A DNA stretch of 42,596 bases from assembly GCA_903921365.1 (NCBI GenBank), contig CAIXPS010000140.1:1-42596 (forward strand). The letters run 5' to 3'. Position 1 is the first letter of the stretch. Every line of letters begins with the position of its first letter. Below are positions 33,170 through 40,846 of the stretch, one piece after another. Below the pieces are notes generated by a model. That model saw only the letters and a list, made by a program, of their open reading frames with translations, was not told where the DNA came from and did no database searches. The stretch comes from an uncultured bacterium. GTDB taxonomy: Bacteria > Chloroflexota > Anaerolineae > J036 > Brachytrichaceae. A program made the translations under genes and the position numbers.

Positions 33170-34585
33170 ATGCGATATGTTGCAATTGACATCGGCGCCG
33201 AAAGCGGACGCGCGATCGTTGGCGAACTCAGGGACGGCAAGCTAACCTTGCAGGAAACCCATCGTTTCGCCAACGGCGGCGTGCGCGTCGGCGCCAACCT
33301 GTACTGGGACATCCTCGGGTTGTGGCGCGAAATCAAGAATGGGTTGCGCATTGCCCGCCAGAGCGGCGAAATCGACGCGGTGGGCATCGACACCTGGGGC
33401 GTCGATTACGCGTTGCTGAACGAGAAAGGCGATCTGCTGGGAAATCCCTACTGCTATCGCGACTCGCGCAACGACGGCGTCATCGACCGCGTGTGCGCCC
33501 AGATCGGACGCGACACCGTTTTCGAGCACACCGGCATTCAGTTCATGCCGATCAACACGTTGTACCAACTCGTCGCCGAGAAGGAGCACAACCCGGCGCA
33601 GTTTGAGAACGCCCGACGCTTGTTGATGATCCCCGATCTGCTGCACTACTGGCTGACAGGCGTCGCGGCAAACGAGTACACCATCGCGACGACGACGCAG
33701 GCGTTTAACCCGCGCACGCGCCAGTGGTCGCGTGAACTGCTCGACAAACTCGGCATACCCGCAGCCCTGTTTGGCGACATCGTCATGCCGGGGACTGTGC
33801 TGGGCAAGATCGAGCACTCCGTCGCCGAAGAGACCGGAACAAACGGGCTGCGCGTCATACTTCCCGGAACGCATGATACGGCGTCGGCTGTAGCTGCTGT
33901 GCCCTTTGATCGTGGTTCAGGGCTGCGCGCCTACATCTCTTCCGGCACCTGGTCATTGGTTGGCGTCGAAGTGCCGTCACCCATCATCAACGCCGAAGTG
34001 TTGCAGGCCAACATGACGAACGAGGGCGGCGTCGGCGGGCGCATCCGTCTGCTGAAGAACGTGATGGGAATGTGGTTGATCCAGCAGTGTCGCGCGGCAT
34101 GGAACAAGCAGGGACGCGCCTATTCCTACGACCAGTTGGCGAAGATGGCGGTCGAGGCCAGTTCATTCACCTCGGTGATTGACCCAGACCACGATTCTCT
34201 ATTACATCCGACAGACATGCCGGCGGCTATTGCTGAGTTGTGCAAGGCTTCAGGCCAGCCCGCGCCGCAAACCCCCGGTGAATTCGCGCGTTGCATCTAC
34301 ACGAGCCTGGCGCATACCTATCGCAAAGTGATCCAGCAGGCCGCGGATCTGGTCGGCCAGAAAGTAGAGGCGATCCATATCGTCGGCGGAGGGTCACAAT
34401 CGACCTTCCTCAACCAGATGACTGCCGATGTGTGCGGCGTCCCAGTCCTGGCCGGGCCAATCGAAGGCACCGCCATCGGGAATGTCCTCACCCAGGCCAT
34501 CGGGACGGGCGAACTCGGCTCACTCGACGACCTGCGCGCCGTCGTCCGCAACTCCTTCGACATCGCGCGGTACGAGCCACGCTAG
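33170..34585 (+). CDS. rhaB: L-rhamnulokinase RhaB
   Basis: RhaB phosphorylates L-rhamnulose to L-rhamnulose 1-phosphate. The 471-residue protein is a two-domain FGGY kinase with YVAIDIGAESGRAIVGEL at the start (phosphate 1 loop), GIDTWGVDYALL, PGTHDTASAVAAVP containing the catalytic Asp region, SSGTWSLVGVE, and VGGGSQSTFLNQMTADVCGVPV (adenosine motif). This combination is typical of rhamnulokinases. The start at 33170 is chosen because a longer frame would run inside rhaI. It is the last gene before a strong hairpin; no aldolase gene follows. Confidence 0.95.
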   Translation: MRYVAIDIGAESGRAIVGELRDGKLTLQETHRFANGGVRVGANLYWDILGLWREIKNGLRIARQSGEIDAVGIDTWGVDYALLNEKGDLLGNPYCYRDSRNDGVIDRVCAQIGRDTVFEHTGIQFMPINTLYQLVAEKEHNPAQFENARRLLMIPDLLHYWLTGVAANEYTIATTTQAFNPRTRQWSRELLDKLGIPAALFGDIVMPGTVLGKIEHSVAEETGTNGLRVILPGTHDTASAVAAVPFDRGSGLRAYISSGTWSLVGVEVPSPIINAEVLQANMTNEGGVGGRIRLLKNVMGMWLIQQCRAAWNKQGRAYSYDQLAKMAVEASSFTSVIDPDHDSLLHPTDMPAAIAELCKASGQPAPQTPGEFARCIYTSLAHTYRKVIQQAADLVGQKVEAIHIVGGGSQSTFLNQMTADVCGVPVLAGPIEGTAIGNVLTQAIGTGELGSLDDLRAVVRNSFDIARYEPR

Positions 34586-34595
34586 AGATACGGAA

Positions 34596-34645
34596 AACGA
34601 GCCGGTCATGTCTGTGTCATGTGATGCAGATATGACCGGCTCGTT
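34596..34645. terminator. Hairpin terminator of the rhamnose operon
   Basis: AACGAGCCGGTCAT pairs perfectly with ATGACCGGCTCGTT (14 bp), extended inward by GTCTG/CAGAT, starting 11 bases after the rhaB stop. It is followed by TAGTGCTTTG rather than a T-run. Confidence 0.65.
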
Positions 34646-34648
34646 AGT

Positions 34649-34667
34649 GCTTTGAATCCTTTAGGAG
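34649..34667 (-). repeat. Copy 4 of the dispersed short repeat (inverted)
   Basis: GCTTTGAATCCTTTAGGA on the plus strand is the reverse complement of the TCCTAAAGGATTCAAAGC core found at rhaB, tilS and GT117. It follows the rhaB hairpin directly. Confidence 0.5.
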
Positions 34668-34711
34668 TGCATCGGATTTTGACTGGTCAATTAGGCCCGA
34701 TGATGATGTGA

Positions 34712-34918
34712 GCTAATGAACTTCTCCAAAAGACTCGGCCCTTATACCCCGTTTTAGGGTCAAACACCTGTGCCGACAACACGACTACCGATGTGAACCT
34801 AATCCTGTCCGAAGAAGCACAATCATTGGGTGTTCCTAAACGGAAGCGTAAACCAAAACGTCCTGAACCGGAAGAAGATGCTCTTGACAGGCACATAAAA
34901 TCCTCAACTTGTGACTGA
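34712..34918 (+). pseudogene. Possible remnant with basic/acidic tail
   Basis: A 68-codon frame without an ATG (one internal GTG at 34793) reads DVNLILSEEAQSLGVPKRKR and continues with a Lys/Arg then Glu/Asp-rich tail. It looks like the C-terminus of a lost protein, but I do not recognise the family and chance is possible. Confidence 0.25.
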
Positions 34919-34935
34919 TGGCTTTAGCCTTCTTT

Positions 34936-35064
34936 TCAGCGTAATCTCAGTACCTGGAAGCCATCAATACTCGCGCCTCCGCTGGACGTTAGTCCTACAC
35001 CGCCATTAGAAAATGAGTTGTCAGTAACAATACCTTCGCCAAAATCATGTACATGAAAAAGGGC
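34936..35064 (-). pseudogene. Remnant of a beta-sandwich (LamG/DUF1080-like) protein C-terminus
   Basis: Forty-two codons between stops, lacking a start codon, read SNGGVGLTSSGGASIDGFQV before TGA. A GxxGLxSxGxxxxxDxFxV ending is typical of concanavalin-like glycan-binding domains, and resembles the end of the lipoprotein encoded at 5256. The rest of the gene is gone. Confidence 0.35.
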
Positions 35065-35454
35065 TTATCGAGCAAAATTGTAGCTTCTCACAACTAAAAC
35101 TCACTCGATAAAACCCCGGACAGAAATAATAGCACTTTTAGGAACCATTGCGCCGCTCTTGAAGCTGGCGACTTTTCTCCAGATTAGTCAGGTCACCTTT
35201 GGAGTGCTGATCGTCAGTGTACGAATTACCATACCGCTATTGGCAAGGCGACTAAAACCTGTCATGTCACATGGCGGCAGGATAACGTTCAGTCATGGCT
35301 ACGAGAAAATACCGCATGATAGGGAATAAGAAGTGAATATCAGCGACTACACTGTCGCACACAATGTGCTGACGGCACACGACCGGGAAGGATGCCAGAG
35401 ACGTATCTGGCACCAGTAACATGAGCGGCGCCATGATCTCATTCAAAGACGTAT

Positions 35455-35868
35455 TCAAGGAGATCTATCAGGAAGCAAACCTGAATCACAAAGATTATGC
35501 CTAGCGATGTAGCGCACCCCCTCAATGTCCTTGAAGTGCTCATCTTGCGTCCGCAGGGTTGCGTCAAAATCGCGTGCAGTTGCCAATATCACGCTGTCTG
35601 CCATTGGCAACCCAAAGTCGGTTGAGACTTTTGCGGCGCGTTACGCCAGGGATGCGTCGAGTTCAATGACTTGCCCTGGCTGCATTTGTGCTACAGCTTT
35701 AAGCACATCATCCTCGCCGCGTTGCTGATAAACACGTTTGAAAACCTCATAGAGGCAAATGGCTGGAACGATGAGTTCCTTTGTGTTTTCGATGGCTGGC
35801 GCGAAGAAGTCCGCATTAGGTTCATCGGCAAAATACACCAACCAGCCCGATGAGTCTACGACATTCAT
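35455..35868 (-). pseudogene. VapC-like PIN-domain toxin, interrupted by an in-frame stop
   Basis: Read through, the frame gives 137 residues, a normal VapC length. PIN acidic residues are Asp5 (VVDSSGW), Glu41 (LYEVFKRV), Asp91 (MADSVILATA) and Asp109 (RTQDEHF). Codon 76 is TAA (plus-strand positions 35641-35643) with clear homology continuing on the other side in the same frame, so one base change would restore it. As it stands a 75-residue fragment is made lacking half of the active-site acids. The ATG overlaps the antitoxin stop by four bases. A recent inactivation or a sequencing error are both possible. Confidence 0.75.
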
Positions 35869-36071
35869 ATACGGTCAGCTTCGCGGTTGATAGTCGTGTC
35901 AATGCCTTTTAGAAATCCGCGCGCTTTTTTAGCGGGCAGGATGGGGATCAGTTCAATGCGATTCTCGTATAGCACGACTTGGACTTTTTGTCCGGGTTTG
36001 ATGCCTAATGAGCGCCTGACACGCAGTGGGATGATGACTTGATATTTGGGAGAAACGGTAACGACTTCCAT
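35865..36071 (-). CDS. AbrB/MazE-type antitoxin (VapB)
   Basis: The 68-residue protein has a SpoVT-AbrB swapped-hairpin DNA-binding domain: VVTVSPKYQVIIPLRVRRSLGIKPGQKV and then VVLYENRIELIPI. A short toxin-binding tail follows (KKARGFLKGIDT). Such antitoxins bind the operon promoter and neutralise the VapC RNase. AGGACA precedes the ATG at 36071. It overlaps the PIN gene by four bases, the usual type II arrangement. The toxin is broken, so the antitoxin may persist as a regulator or by chance. Confidence 0.85.
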   Translation of the reverse strand: MEVVTVSPKYQVIIPLRVRRSLGIKPGQKVQVVLYENRIELIPILPAKKARGFLKGIDTTINREADRI

Positions 36072-36561
36072 TGTGTCCTGCCTGTCCCTATCGATGCAGA
36101 AACGATAAGGCTGTTGCTATTCTACTTTGGAACCGGTTAAGCTTTCGATTGTATTACCACGCTATTTGAGCACTCCGAGGTCGCATTGATTGTAGCGCTC
36201 ACGCAGATGGTTAGGGGTCACTCTTTTATCAATTGGCGATCGCAGGTCAAGGCGCCAGCATTGCTCCATAAGGACATCCCAGGCAGACTATATCGCTTTT
36301 TTCTGAACCGGCGCCAGTACAAAGCGCCCATAGTTCATCGGAACTGATCAGATTCTGAATGCCTGAACCCATGAATACAAGCGCGAGCAATCTCGCGATG
36401 CGAGGGTGTCAAGCATTCTGACTGCTAATAGACAAAATGGCCGAGGTGTCTATTTTGCGCTATCATCTGGCCCTGTCTTTTCTAAGTGCACCCGATTTGT
36501 GACGCTTGCGACGATTGGGTGGGCTCTAAACTCAAGTCAAGACGAAAAAGCAGATAAAACA
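36072..36561. other. Gap between vapB and the SDR gene
   Basis: These 490 bases hold the vapB leader with a possible operator (CCTTATCG and CGATAGG near 36091-36112). They also hold a 35-codon minus-strand open frame at 36163-36270 with no recognisable similarity, and the inverted repeat at 36427-36454. No gene is supported. Confidence 0.5.
36427..36454. repeat. Inverted repeat AATAGACA/TGTCTATT upstream of the SDR gene
   Basis: Two perfect 8-base arms are separated by 12 bases and followed by TT, about 108 bases before the SDR ATG. It could be an operator or a hairpin. Confidence 0.35.
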
Positions 36562-37299
36562 ATGATATCGGTAAAAGGTAAATGGGCATTGATTACCGGC
36601 GCGAGCCGGGGGATTGGTTTTCTAGCGGCGGACTTCATGGCGCAACACGGCTGCAACCTGATTCTGCACAGCCGGCGCATCGAGCACAGCCAAAAAGTCC
36701 TGGATGCGGTCAAAGCACATGGCGTCGAGGCTTGGTGCGTCCAGGCGGACCTGGCAAACCACGCCAAAGTGGTGGCAATGCTGGATGAAATCGAGTCCAG
36801 AGGCACAGCGGTGGACATTGTGTTCAACAATGCCGCGGTCCAGGTCGGGTATCGGACGGACTACTGGAAGACACCGGTGGAAGACTTTGACGTGAGTTTT
36901 AAGATTAACTTCATCGCAGCCACTACCATCTGCTACCGCCTGATGCCAAAAATGGTTCAGCGCGGTTTCGGACGGGTGATCAACACCACCAGCGGCATCC
37001 GCGACCAGCCGGAGCAGGCGGGATATTCGGCGAGTAAAGCGGCACTCGACAAATTTACGCGGGATATCGGCACTAAAGTCGAAGGCAGCAATGTGCTGAT
37101 CAACCTGACAGACCCGGGCTGGTGCCGGACCGACATGGGCGGCGCGCGCGCTCCCAATGCGCCTGAAAGCAGCCTTCCAGGGGTCGTTGTGGGCGCATTT
37201 CTGGATGACACCAGAAGCGGCCGTTTTCTGCATGCCAGCTATTTCGCCGGTCTGTCGCTTGAGGATGCCGTAGAAAAGGCAAAAACGCTGGGAATCTAA
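36562..37299 (+). CDS. Short-chain dehydrogenase/reductase (SDR)
   Basis: The 245-residue classical SDR has TGASRGIG at 12-19 (NAD(P) binding), FNNAA at 88-92, the catalytic Ser134 in NTTSG, and YSASK at 145-149 with Tyr145 and Lys149. DPGWCRTDMGG after the active site is the usual substrate-loop region. The ATG at 36562 is preferred over an upstream in-frame ATG at 36406, because the extra residues do not resemble SDRs. The substrate is unknown; being in a sugar-use neighbourhood it may oxidise a sugar or polyol (inference). Confidence 0.9.
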   Translation: MISVKGKWALITGASRGIGFLAADFMAQHGCNLILHSRRIEHSQKVLDAVKAHGVEAWCVQADLANHAKVVAMLDEIESRGTAVDIVFNNAAVQVGYRTDYWKTPVEDFDVSFKINFIAATTICYRLMPKMVQRGFGRVINTTSGIRDQPEQAGYSASKAALDKFTRDIGTKVEGSNVLINLTDPGWCRTDMGGARAPNAPESSLPGVVVGAFLDDTRSGRFLHASYFAGLSLEDAVEKAKTLGI

Positions 37300-37344
37300 C
37301 GAGCTCTGATCCGGTTCGAACTGGCGTTATTGCCATGCGGCAGT

Positions 37345-37406
37345 GTTAGCGCCCGGGCTAAATGAAGGCGCGCGGCTCCCCTCATTCATTTAGCTCGGAC
37401 GCTGAC
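37345..37406. terminator. Long bidirectional terminator hairpin
   Basis: GTTAGCGCCCGGGCTAAATGAA pairs with TTCATTTAGCTCGGACGCTGAC over 22 bp, with only wobble-type departures. It lies between the convergent SDR and PfkB genes. Confidence 0.7.
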
Positions 37407-37428
37407 AGAAGACTTCCCTGAAGCAGTA

Positions 37429-38337
37429 TTACCGCGTCGCCATCAGTCGATTCACCTCATCCAAACTGACCAGAGGATATAGCGAGTCGCGACTGCACTT
37501 GAGACCTGCGGCCGCATTGGCGAAGCGCATGATCTTGTCAAACGGCCAGTTCTGCAGGTATCCATAGATTATCCCGGCATTGAATACCTCACCCGCAAGA
37601 CTCGTGTCCAGCACGGCCACCGGAAATGCGGGGCTTTCGATAAACTGACCCTCTGGACTGATCCCGATGCTGCCGTCGCGGCCAAGCGTTGTGATGACCG
37701 CGATCCCGCTCACCTGGTGCAGGCGCCACATATGCGCGCGCAGGTCGACGCCGGGGAATCTGGCGAGCGTGTAGTCGAGGGAGTTCACAATGATGCCAGA
37801 GCAGGTGAGCATGGGATGGTCGGCCCACACGACATCCGCAGCGACAACAGTGCGCCCGCACTCTCGGGCAATCAGCGCGGCGCGGTTGCGCTCCTCTTTG
37901 CCATAGACATCCACGCTCAGAATGCGCGCGCGTTTGATGACGTCAGCCGTCATGGGCACTTTTGGCGTGTCATCGAACCAGAAACCGATCACGCTGCGCT
38001 CGCCGTCCGGCGTAACCAGCACGCGCCGGTAGGGTGTGCGCGAACCCGGTATGCGTGACACATAGCGCAAATCAACGCCGGGGTGTTTGTGCAATTCGGT
38101 AATCAACTGCCTGCCGTAATCGTCCTCACCAATGACGTTGCCGATGAGCGCCGCCTCGCATCCCCATGCGGCCAGCATGACGCCAACATTCACCGCCTCG
38201 CCGCCGGGGTGGTAGATCTCACGCGTCACCTGCACATCACGTTGCGGGCTGGGCAGATAGGGCACGCGAACAATGTTATCCAGGGATATTGTTCCGTAAC
38301 AGAGCACATCAAAGCGGATGGATCGATCTGGTAGCAT
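37429..38337 (-). CDS. PfkB-family carbohydrate kinase-like protein with altered GAGD motif
   Basis: The 302-residue ribokinase-fold protein has the N-terminal YHPGGEAVNVGVMLAAWG (PfkB motif 1), ALIGNVIGEDDYG and IVNSLDYT. The C-terminal signature, normally DTTGAGDxFxxG, reads DTSLAGEVFNAG at 234-245. The catalytic base Asp is thus Glu240 and the first Gly of the anion hole is Leu237. It may have reduced or changed activity, or be a sugar-binding relative. ATG 38337 is chosen with GAGG upstream; a longer frame to 38412 has no support. Confidence 0.85.
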   Translation of the reverse strand: MLPDRSIRFDVLCYGTISLDNIVRVPYLPSPQRDVQVTREIYHPGGEAVNVGVMLAAWGCEAALIGNVIGEDDYGRQLITELHKHPGVDLRYVSRIPGSRTPYRRVLVTPDGERSVIGFWFDDTPKVPMTADVIKRARILSVDVYGKEERNRAALIARECGRTVVAADVVWADHPMLTCSGIIVNSLDYTLARFPGVDLRAHMWRLHQVSGIAVITTLGRDGSIGISPEGQFIESPAFPVAVLDTSLAGEVFNAGIIYGYLQNWPFDKIMRFANAAAGLKCSRDSLYPLVSLDEVNRLMATR

Positions 38338-38416
38338 GATTGCCTCGTAGTGACTATTATAGTGTCGGGAGCCCTTGACGCTCATCGGTTCCCGCAGACA
38401 ACAGGAGCACATTCAA

Positions 38417-38923
38417 ATGGATGCGAACAGCAAGAAAATCGCGCTTCGTATGATCCCATACGGGCTATATGTTCTGACAGCGATGGCGCCGGATGGGCAG
38501 GTGACTGCCGCCACGGTGAACTGGGTCACGCAGGCCTCATTTAATCCCCCACTGGTAGCGGTCTGCATAAAGGCTGACTCACATGCGCATGCTCTGGTCA
38601 AGCAAACCGGCGTCTTTACCCTGAACATACTGGGCAAGGGTCAAGGCGCACTTGCGTTTACCTTCTTTAAGCCCGCGGTCGTGAGCGGCAACACCATCAG
38701 CGGTGAGCTATTCCACAGCGGCAACAATGGCGCGCCGATCCTGGACAACGCGCCGGCGTTTGTCGAATGCAAGGTGGTTGAGGTTGTGGATGGAAAGGGA
38801 GATCACTCGGTGTTCATTGCCGAAGTGACCGACGCCGGCGTGAATACCGCGCCAACCGGCCGACCCGATGACGCCATCCTGTGGCTCAAAGACCTCGGTG
38901 AGAAGATCTTCTACGGCGGGTAG
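38417..38923 (+). CDS. Flavin reductase-like FMN-binding split-barrel protein
   Basis: The 168-residue protein matches the flavin reductase-like domain. IPYGLYVLTAMAPDGQVTAATVNWVTQASFNPPLVAVCIKADSHA contains the usual FMN-binding strands, FTLNILGKGQ follows, and the C-terminal half has HSVFIAEVTDAGV. It probably binds FMN and acts as NAD(P)H:flavin oxidoreductase or an oxygenase partner; the partner is not seen. AGGAGC precedes the ATG at 38417. It is followed 12 bases later by an aminotransferase. Confidence 0.88.
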   Translation: MDANSKKIALRMIPYGLYVLTAMAPDGQVTAATVNWVTQASFNPPLVAVCIKADSHAHALVKQTGVFTLNILGKGQGALAFTFFKPAVVSGNTISGELFHSGNNGAPILDNAPAFVECKVVEVVDGKGDHSVFIAEVTDAGVNTAPTGRPDDAILWLKDLGEKIFYGG

Positions 38924-38935
38924 GACAATACTGAA

Positions 38936-40051
38936 ATGATCAAAATAGCCGACCTGAAACCGCGCACGTTGATGGGGCCCGGCCCCTCTGATGTTCATCC
39001 GCGCGTCCTGCGCGCCATGGCGCAACCCACCATCGGTCACATGGATGGACAGTTCATGCAGGTGTTGGATGACATCCGCGATATGCTGAAAGCCGTCTTT
39101 CAAACCAGTAACGACCTCACGCTCGCGATCAGCGGGACTGGCATGGCGGGTATGGAAGCGTGCCTTGTGAATCTGCTCGAGCCGGGCGACGCCTTCCTGG
39201 TCTGTATCAACGGCGTCTTCAGCGCGCGCCTGAAAGAAGTCGCCGAACGGATTGGCGCGCGCGTCACCGCGATCCGGGTGCCGTGGGGGCAGGTTTTCAC
39301 GCCCGCAATGGTGCAGGTAGCGCTGGAACAGCACGGTCCGTTCAAGCTAGTCGGTTTGGTGCATGTGGAAACATCCACCGGCGCGCTTCAACCGATCAAG
39401 GACATCAGCGCCGTCGTCCACGCGGCAGGGTCTCTCCTGCTGGTCGATACGGTTGCCAGTCTGAGCGGCGTTGAAGCAGCGGTGGATGATTGGCAGATTG
39501 ATGCCTGTTACAGCGGTTCGCAGAAATGTCTGTCGAGCCCGCCCGGGCTGGCGATGGCAACATTCAGCCCGGCGGCGGTTCACGCGATCACCCATCGCAA
39601 TACCCCGATCGGAAGCTGGTACTTTGATATGATGCTCTTGCGCAAATACTGGGGCAGCGAACGCGTGTACCACCACACCCCGCCAGTAAACCTGTACTTC
39701 GCCTTACACGAGGCGTTGAGCATGGCGCTTGAGGAGGGGCTCCCATCCCGCTGGGCGCGCCATCAAGCGGCTCACGCGGCGCTCAAGACCGGTCTGGCGC
39801 GGCTGGGGATAGGGTACTTGACCGACCCGGGCTGCATAGCGCCAACCTTGAATTGCGTGGCGGCCCCTGCGGGCATTGACGAAGCCGCCGGGCGCAAGCA
39901 ACTCCTCAATGAGTTTGGCATCGAAGTTGGCGCAGGACTGGGCGACTTCAAAGGCAAGGCCTGGCGGATTGGCTTGATGGGTGAAGGGGCAGACCAGCGG
40001 CATGTGGATGCGCTGCTGTCAGCGCTGACAGTGATCGCACCCAAGGGTTAA
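38936..40051 (+). CDS. Class V aminotransferase (alanine-glyoxylate/serine-pyruvate type)
   Basis: The 371-residue PLP enzyme opens with LMGPGPSDVHPRVLRAM, typical of AGXT-type proteins. It has AISGTGMAGMEACLVNL, HVETSTGALQPI, and the PLP lysine Lys197 in CYSGSQKCLSSPPGLA preceded by the Asp171 region (LLVDTVASLSG). It transfers the amino group between alanine or serine and glyoxylate or pyruvate. An AGGACA precedes the start, 12 bases after the flavin reductase gene, so they are likely an operon. A role in glyoxylate metabolism is family-based inference. Confidence 0.94.
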   Translation: MIKIADLKPRTLMGPGPSDVHPRVLRAMAQPTIGHMDGQFMQVLDDIRDMLKAVFQTSNDLTLAISGTGMAGMEACLVNLLEPGDAFLVCINGVFSARLKEVAERIGARVTAIRVPWGQVFTPAMVQVALEQHGPFKLVGLVHVETSTGALQPIKDISAVVHAAGSLLLVDTVASLSGVEAAVDDWQIDACYSGSQKCLSSPPGLAMATFSPAAVHAITHRNTPIGSWYFDMMLLRKYWGSERVYHHTPPVNLYFALHEALSMALEEGLPSRWARHQAAHAALKTGLARLGIGYLTDPGCIAPTLNCVAAPAGIDEAAGRKQLLNEFGIEVGAGLGDFKGKAWRIGLMGEGADQRHVDALLSALTVIAPKG

Positions 40052-40083
40052 CCCCACCAGCGACTGTATTTATCCCTGTCAGT

Positions 40084-40160
40084 TTCCGTGTTTTCCGTGT
40101 ATTCCGTGGTTGATATTCCGGATTCTGAACTTAACCACGGAAAACACTGAATACACGGAA
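40084..40160. repeat. Palindromic intergenic repeat with CACGGAA units
   Basis: Left arm 40084-40111 and right arm 40133-40160 are imperfect inverted copies, each made of three CACGGAA-like units (or TTCCGTG). The long stem lies between convergent genes, and TTTTTTTT follows at 40181-40188. It could serve as a terminator; similar short CACGGAA repeats occur between genes of many environmental bacteria. Confidence 0.6.
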
Positions 40161-40186
40161 GAAGACACGATCACCGGGAATTTTTT

Positions 40187-40750
40187 TTAGCGTTTGTCAC
40201 GAAAGATCAGCTCGACGAGCACAAGGATAACGAACGTTGCGACCAGTGTGCCGGCCCAGCCCGCCCCAACCATCAAGCCAAGCTGATCGACGCGTTGTTC
40301 CACTTCGCGCAACGACCGTCCTACCATCACAAAACCCGGCTTTGCGTCGCGAATGCGTTCGATCACGATCGCATGCCGCACGCCCGGTTCCGGTTGCCAG
40401 GTGATGCGATTTTCATCATTGCGACTCGTGTACTCAAACACACCGGCTGGCAGCACAGGCAGTTTTCCATGCAATAGGCCGTTGCCCGCCACGGGCGCGC
40501 CTTTGTCATCGTACACAACCACAAAAAGAGCGAGACTTTGCCCGATATCCACTTTGGCTGACGGCACGACAGTCTCGACTGGCGCGCCATCGCCAAGCGC
40601 TTGCGCCGCGTCCTGCGCAATCTGTATCTGAGGGTCGTTAGCCGGGATGCGATACCCTTGTTGCGCGATGATGTAGATCACACCGCACAAAAGCGTCACA
40701 ACAACAGCCAGCGGAAAGATATGGCGAAAGACACTCTTGAAAAACTGCAT
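40187..40750 (-). CDS. Two-helix membrane protein of unknown function
   Basis: The 187-residue protein has a first helix at about 11-29 and a second at about 160-180, with an extracytoplasmic domain between. The domain begins QGYRIPANDPQIQIAQDAAQAL and has a beta-rich centre, ALFVVVYDDKGAPVAGNGLLHGKLPVLPAGVFEYT. The conserved outline (helix, RxxANDPQ, sensor-like domain, helix) is recognisable as a family of uncharacterised proteins in several phyla, with some likeness to the outside part of sensor kinases. No output domain is attached. AGGAG lies before the ATG. Confidence 0.75.
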   Translation of the reverse strand: MQFFKSVFRHIFPLAVVVTLLCGVIYIIAQQGYRIPANDPQIQIAQDAAQALGDGAPVETVVPSAKVDIGQSLALFVVVYDDKGAPVAGNGLLHGKLPVLPAGVFEYTSRNDENRITWQPEPGVRHAIVIERIRDAKPGFVMVGRSLREVEQRVDQLGLMVGAGWAGTLVATFVILVLVELIFRDKR

Positions 40751-40846
40751 AGGACTCTCCTCGAAAATACCGCATGTTCTTGCATGCCATGGTACTTCCG
40801 AGGGATGGAGTCAGCAAGCACTCACGTGCAGAACCAGCGCATTCGA

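Larger units (their letters stand above)
34586..35454. other. Decayed intergenic region
   Basis: These 869 bases contain the rhaB hairpin, a copy of the dispersed repeat, and two open stretches that look like protein remnants (34712-34918 plus; 34936-35064 minus). They also hold an inverted repeat TTATCGAG/CTCGATAA (35065-35072 and 35104-35111). Elsewhere both strands have frequent stops. I see no intact gene; the zone ends in the broken VapC gene. Confidence 0.6.

Noticed and set aside
33242-33874. Minus-strand open frame of 210 codons inside rhaB
   Set aside because: Mirror frame of a well-conserved kinase; the composition follows from rhaB codon use.
35267-35458. Minus-strand open frame of 63 codons upstream of the VapC remnant
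   Set aside because: No recognisable family, no ribosome-binding site, and it lies in a zone full of stops and remnants; treated as chance.
36406-36561. N-terminal extension of the SDR frame to an upstream ATG
   Set aside because: The 52 extra residues have no SDR similarity and cover an inverted repeat; the Rossmann motif is correctly placed from 36562.
37310-37325. GGTTCGAA reminiscent of a tRNA T-loop
   Set aside because: No acceptor, D or anticodon arms could be folded around it; the neighbouring stem is a terminator.
38708-39334. Minus-strand open frame of 208 codons opposite the flavin reductase and aminotransferase genes
   Set aside because: It spans two real genes in antisense and has no family motif.
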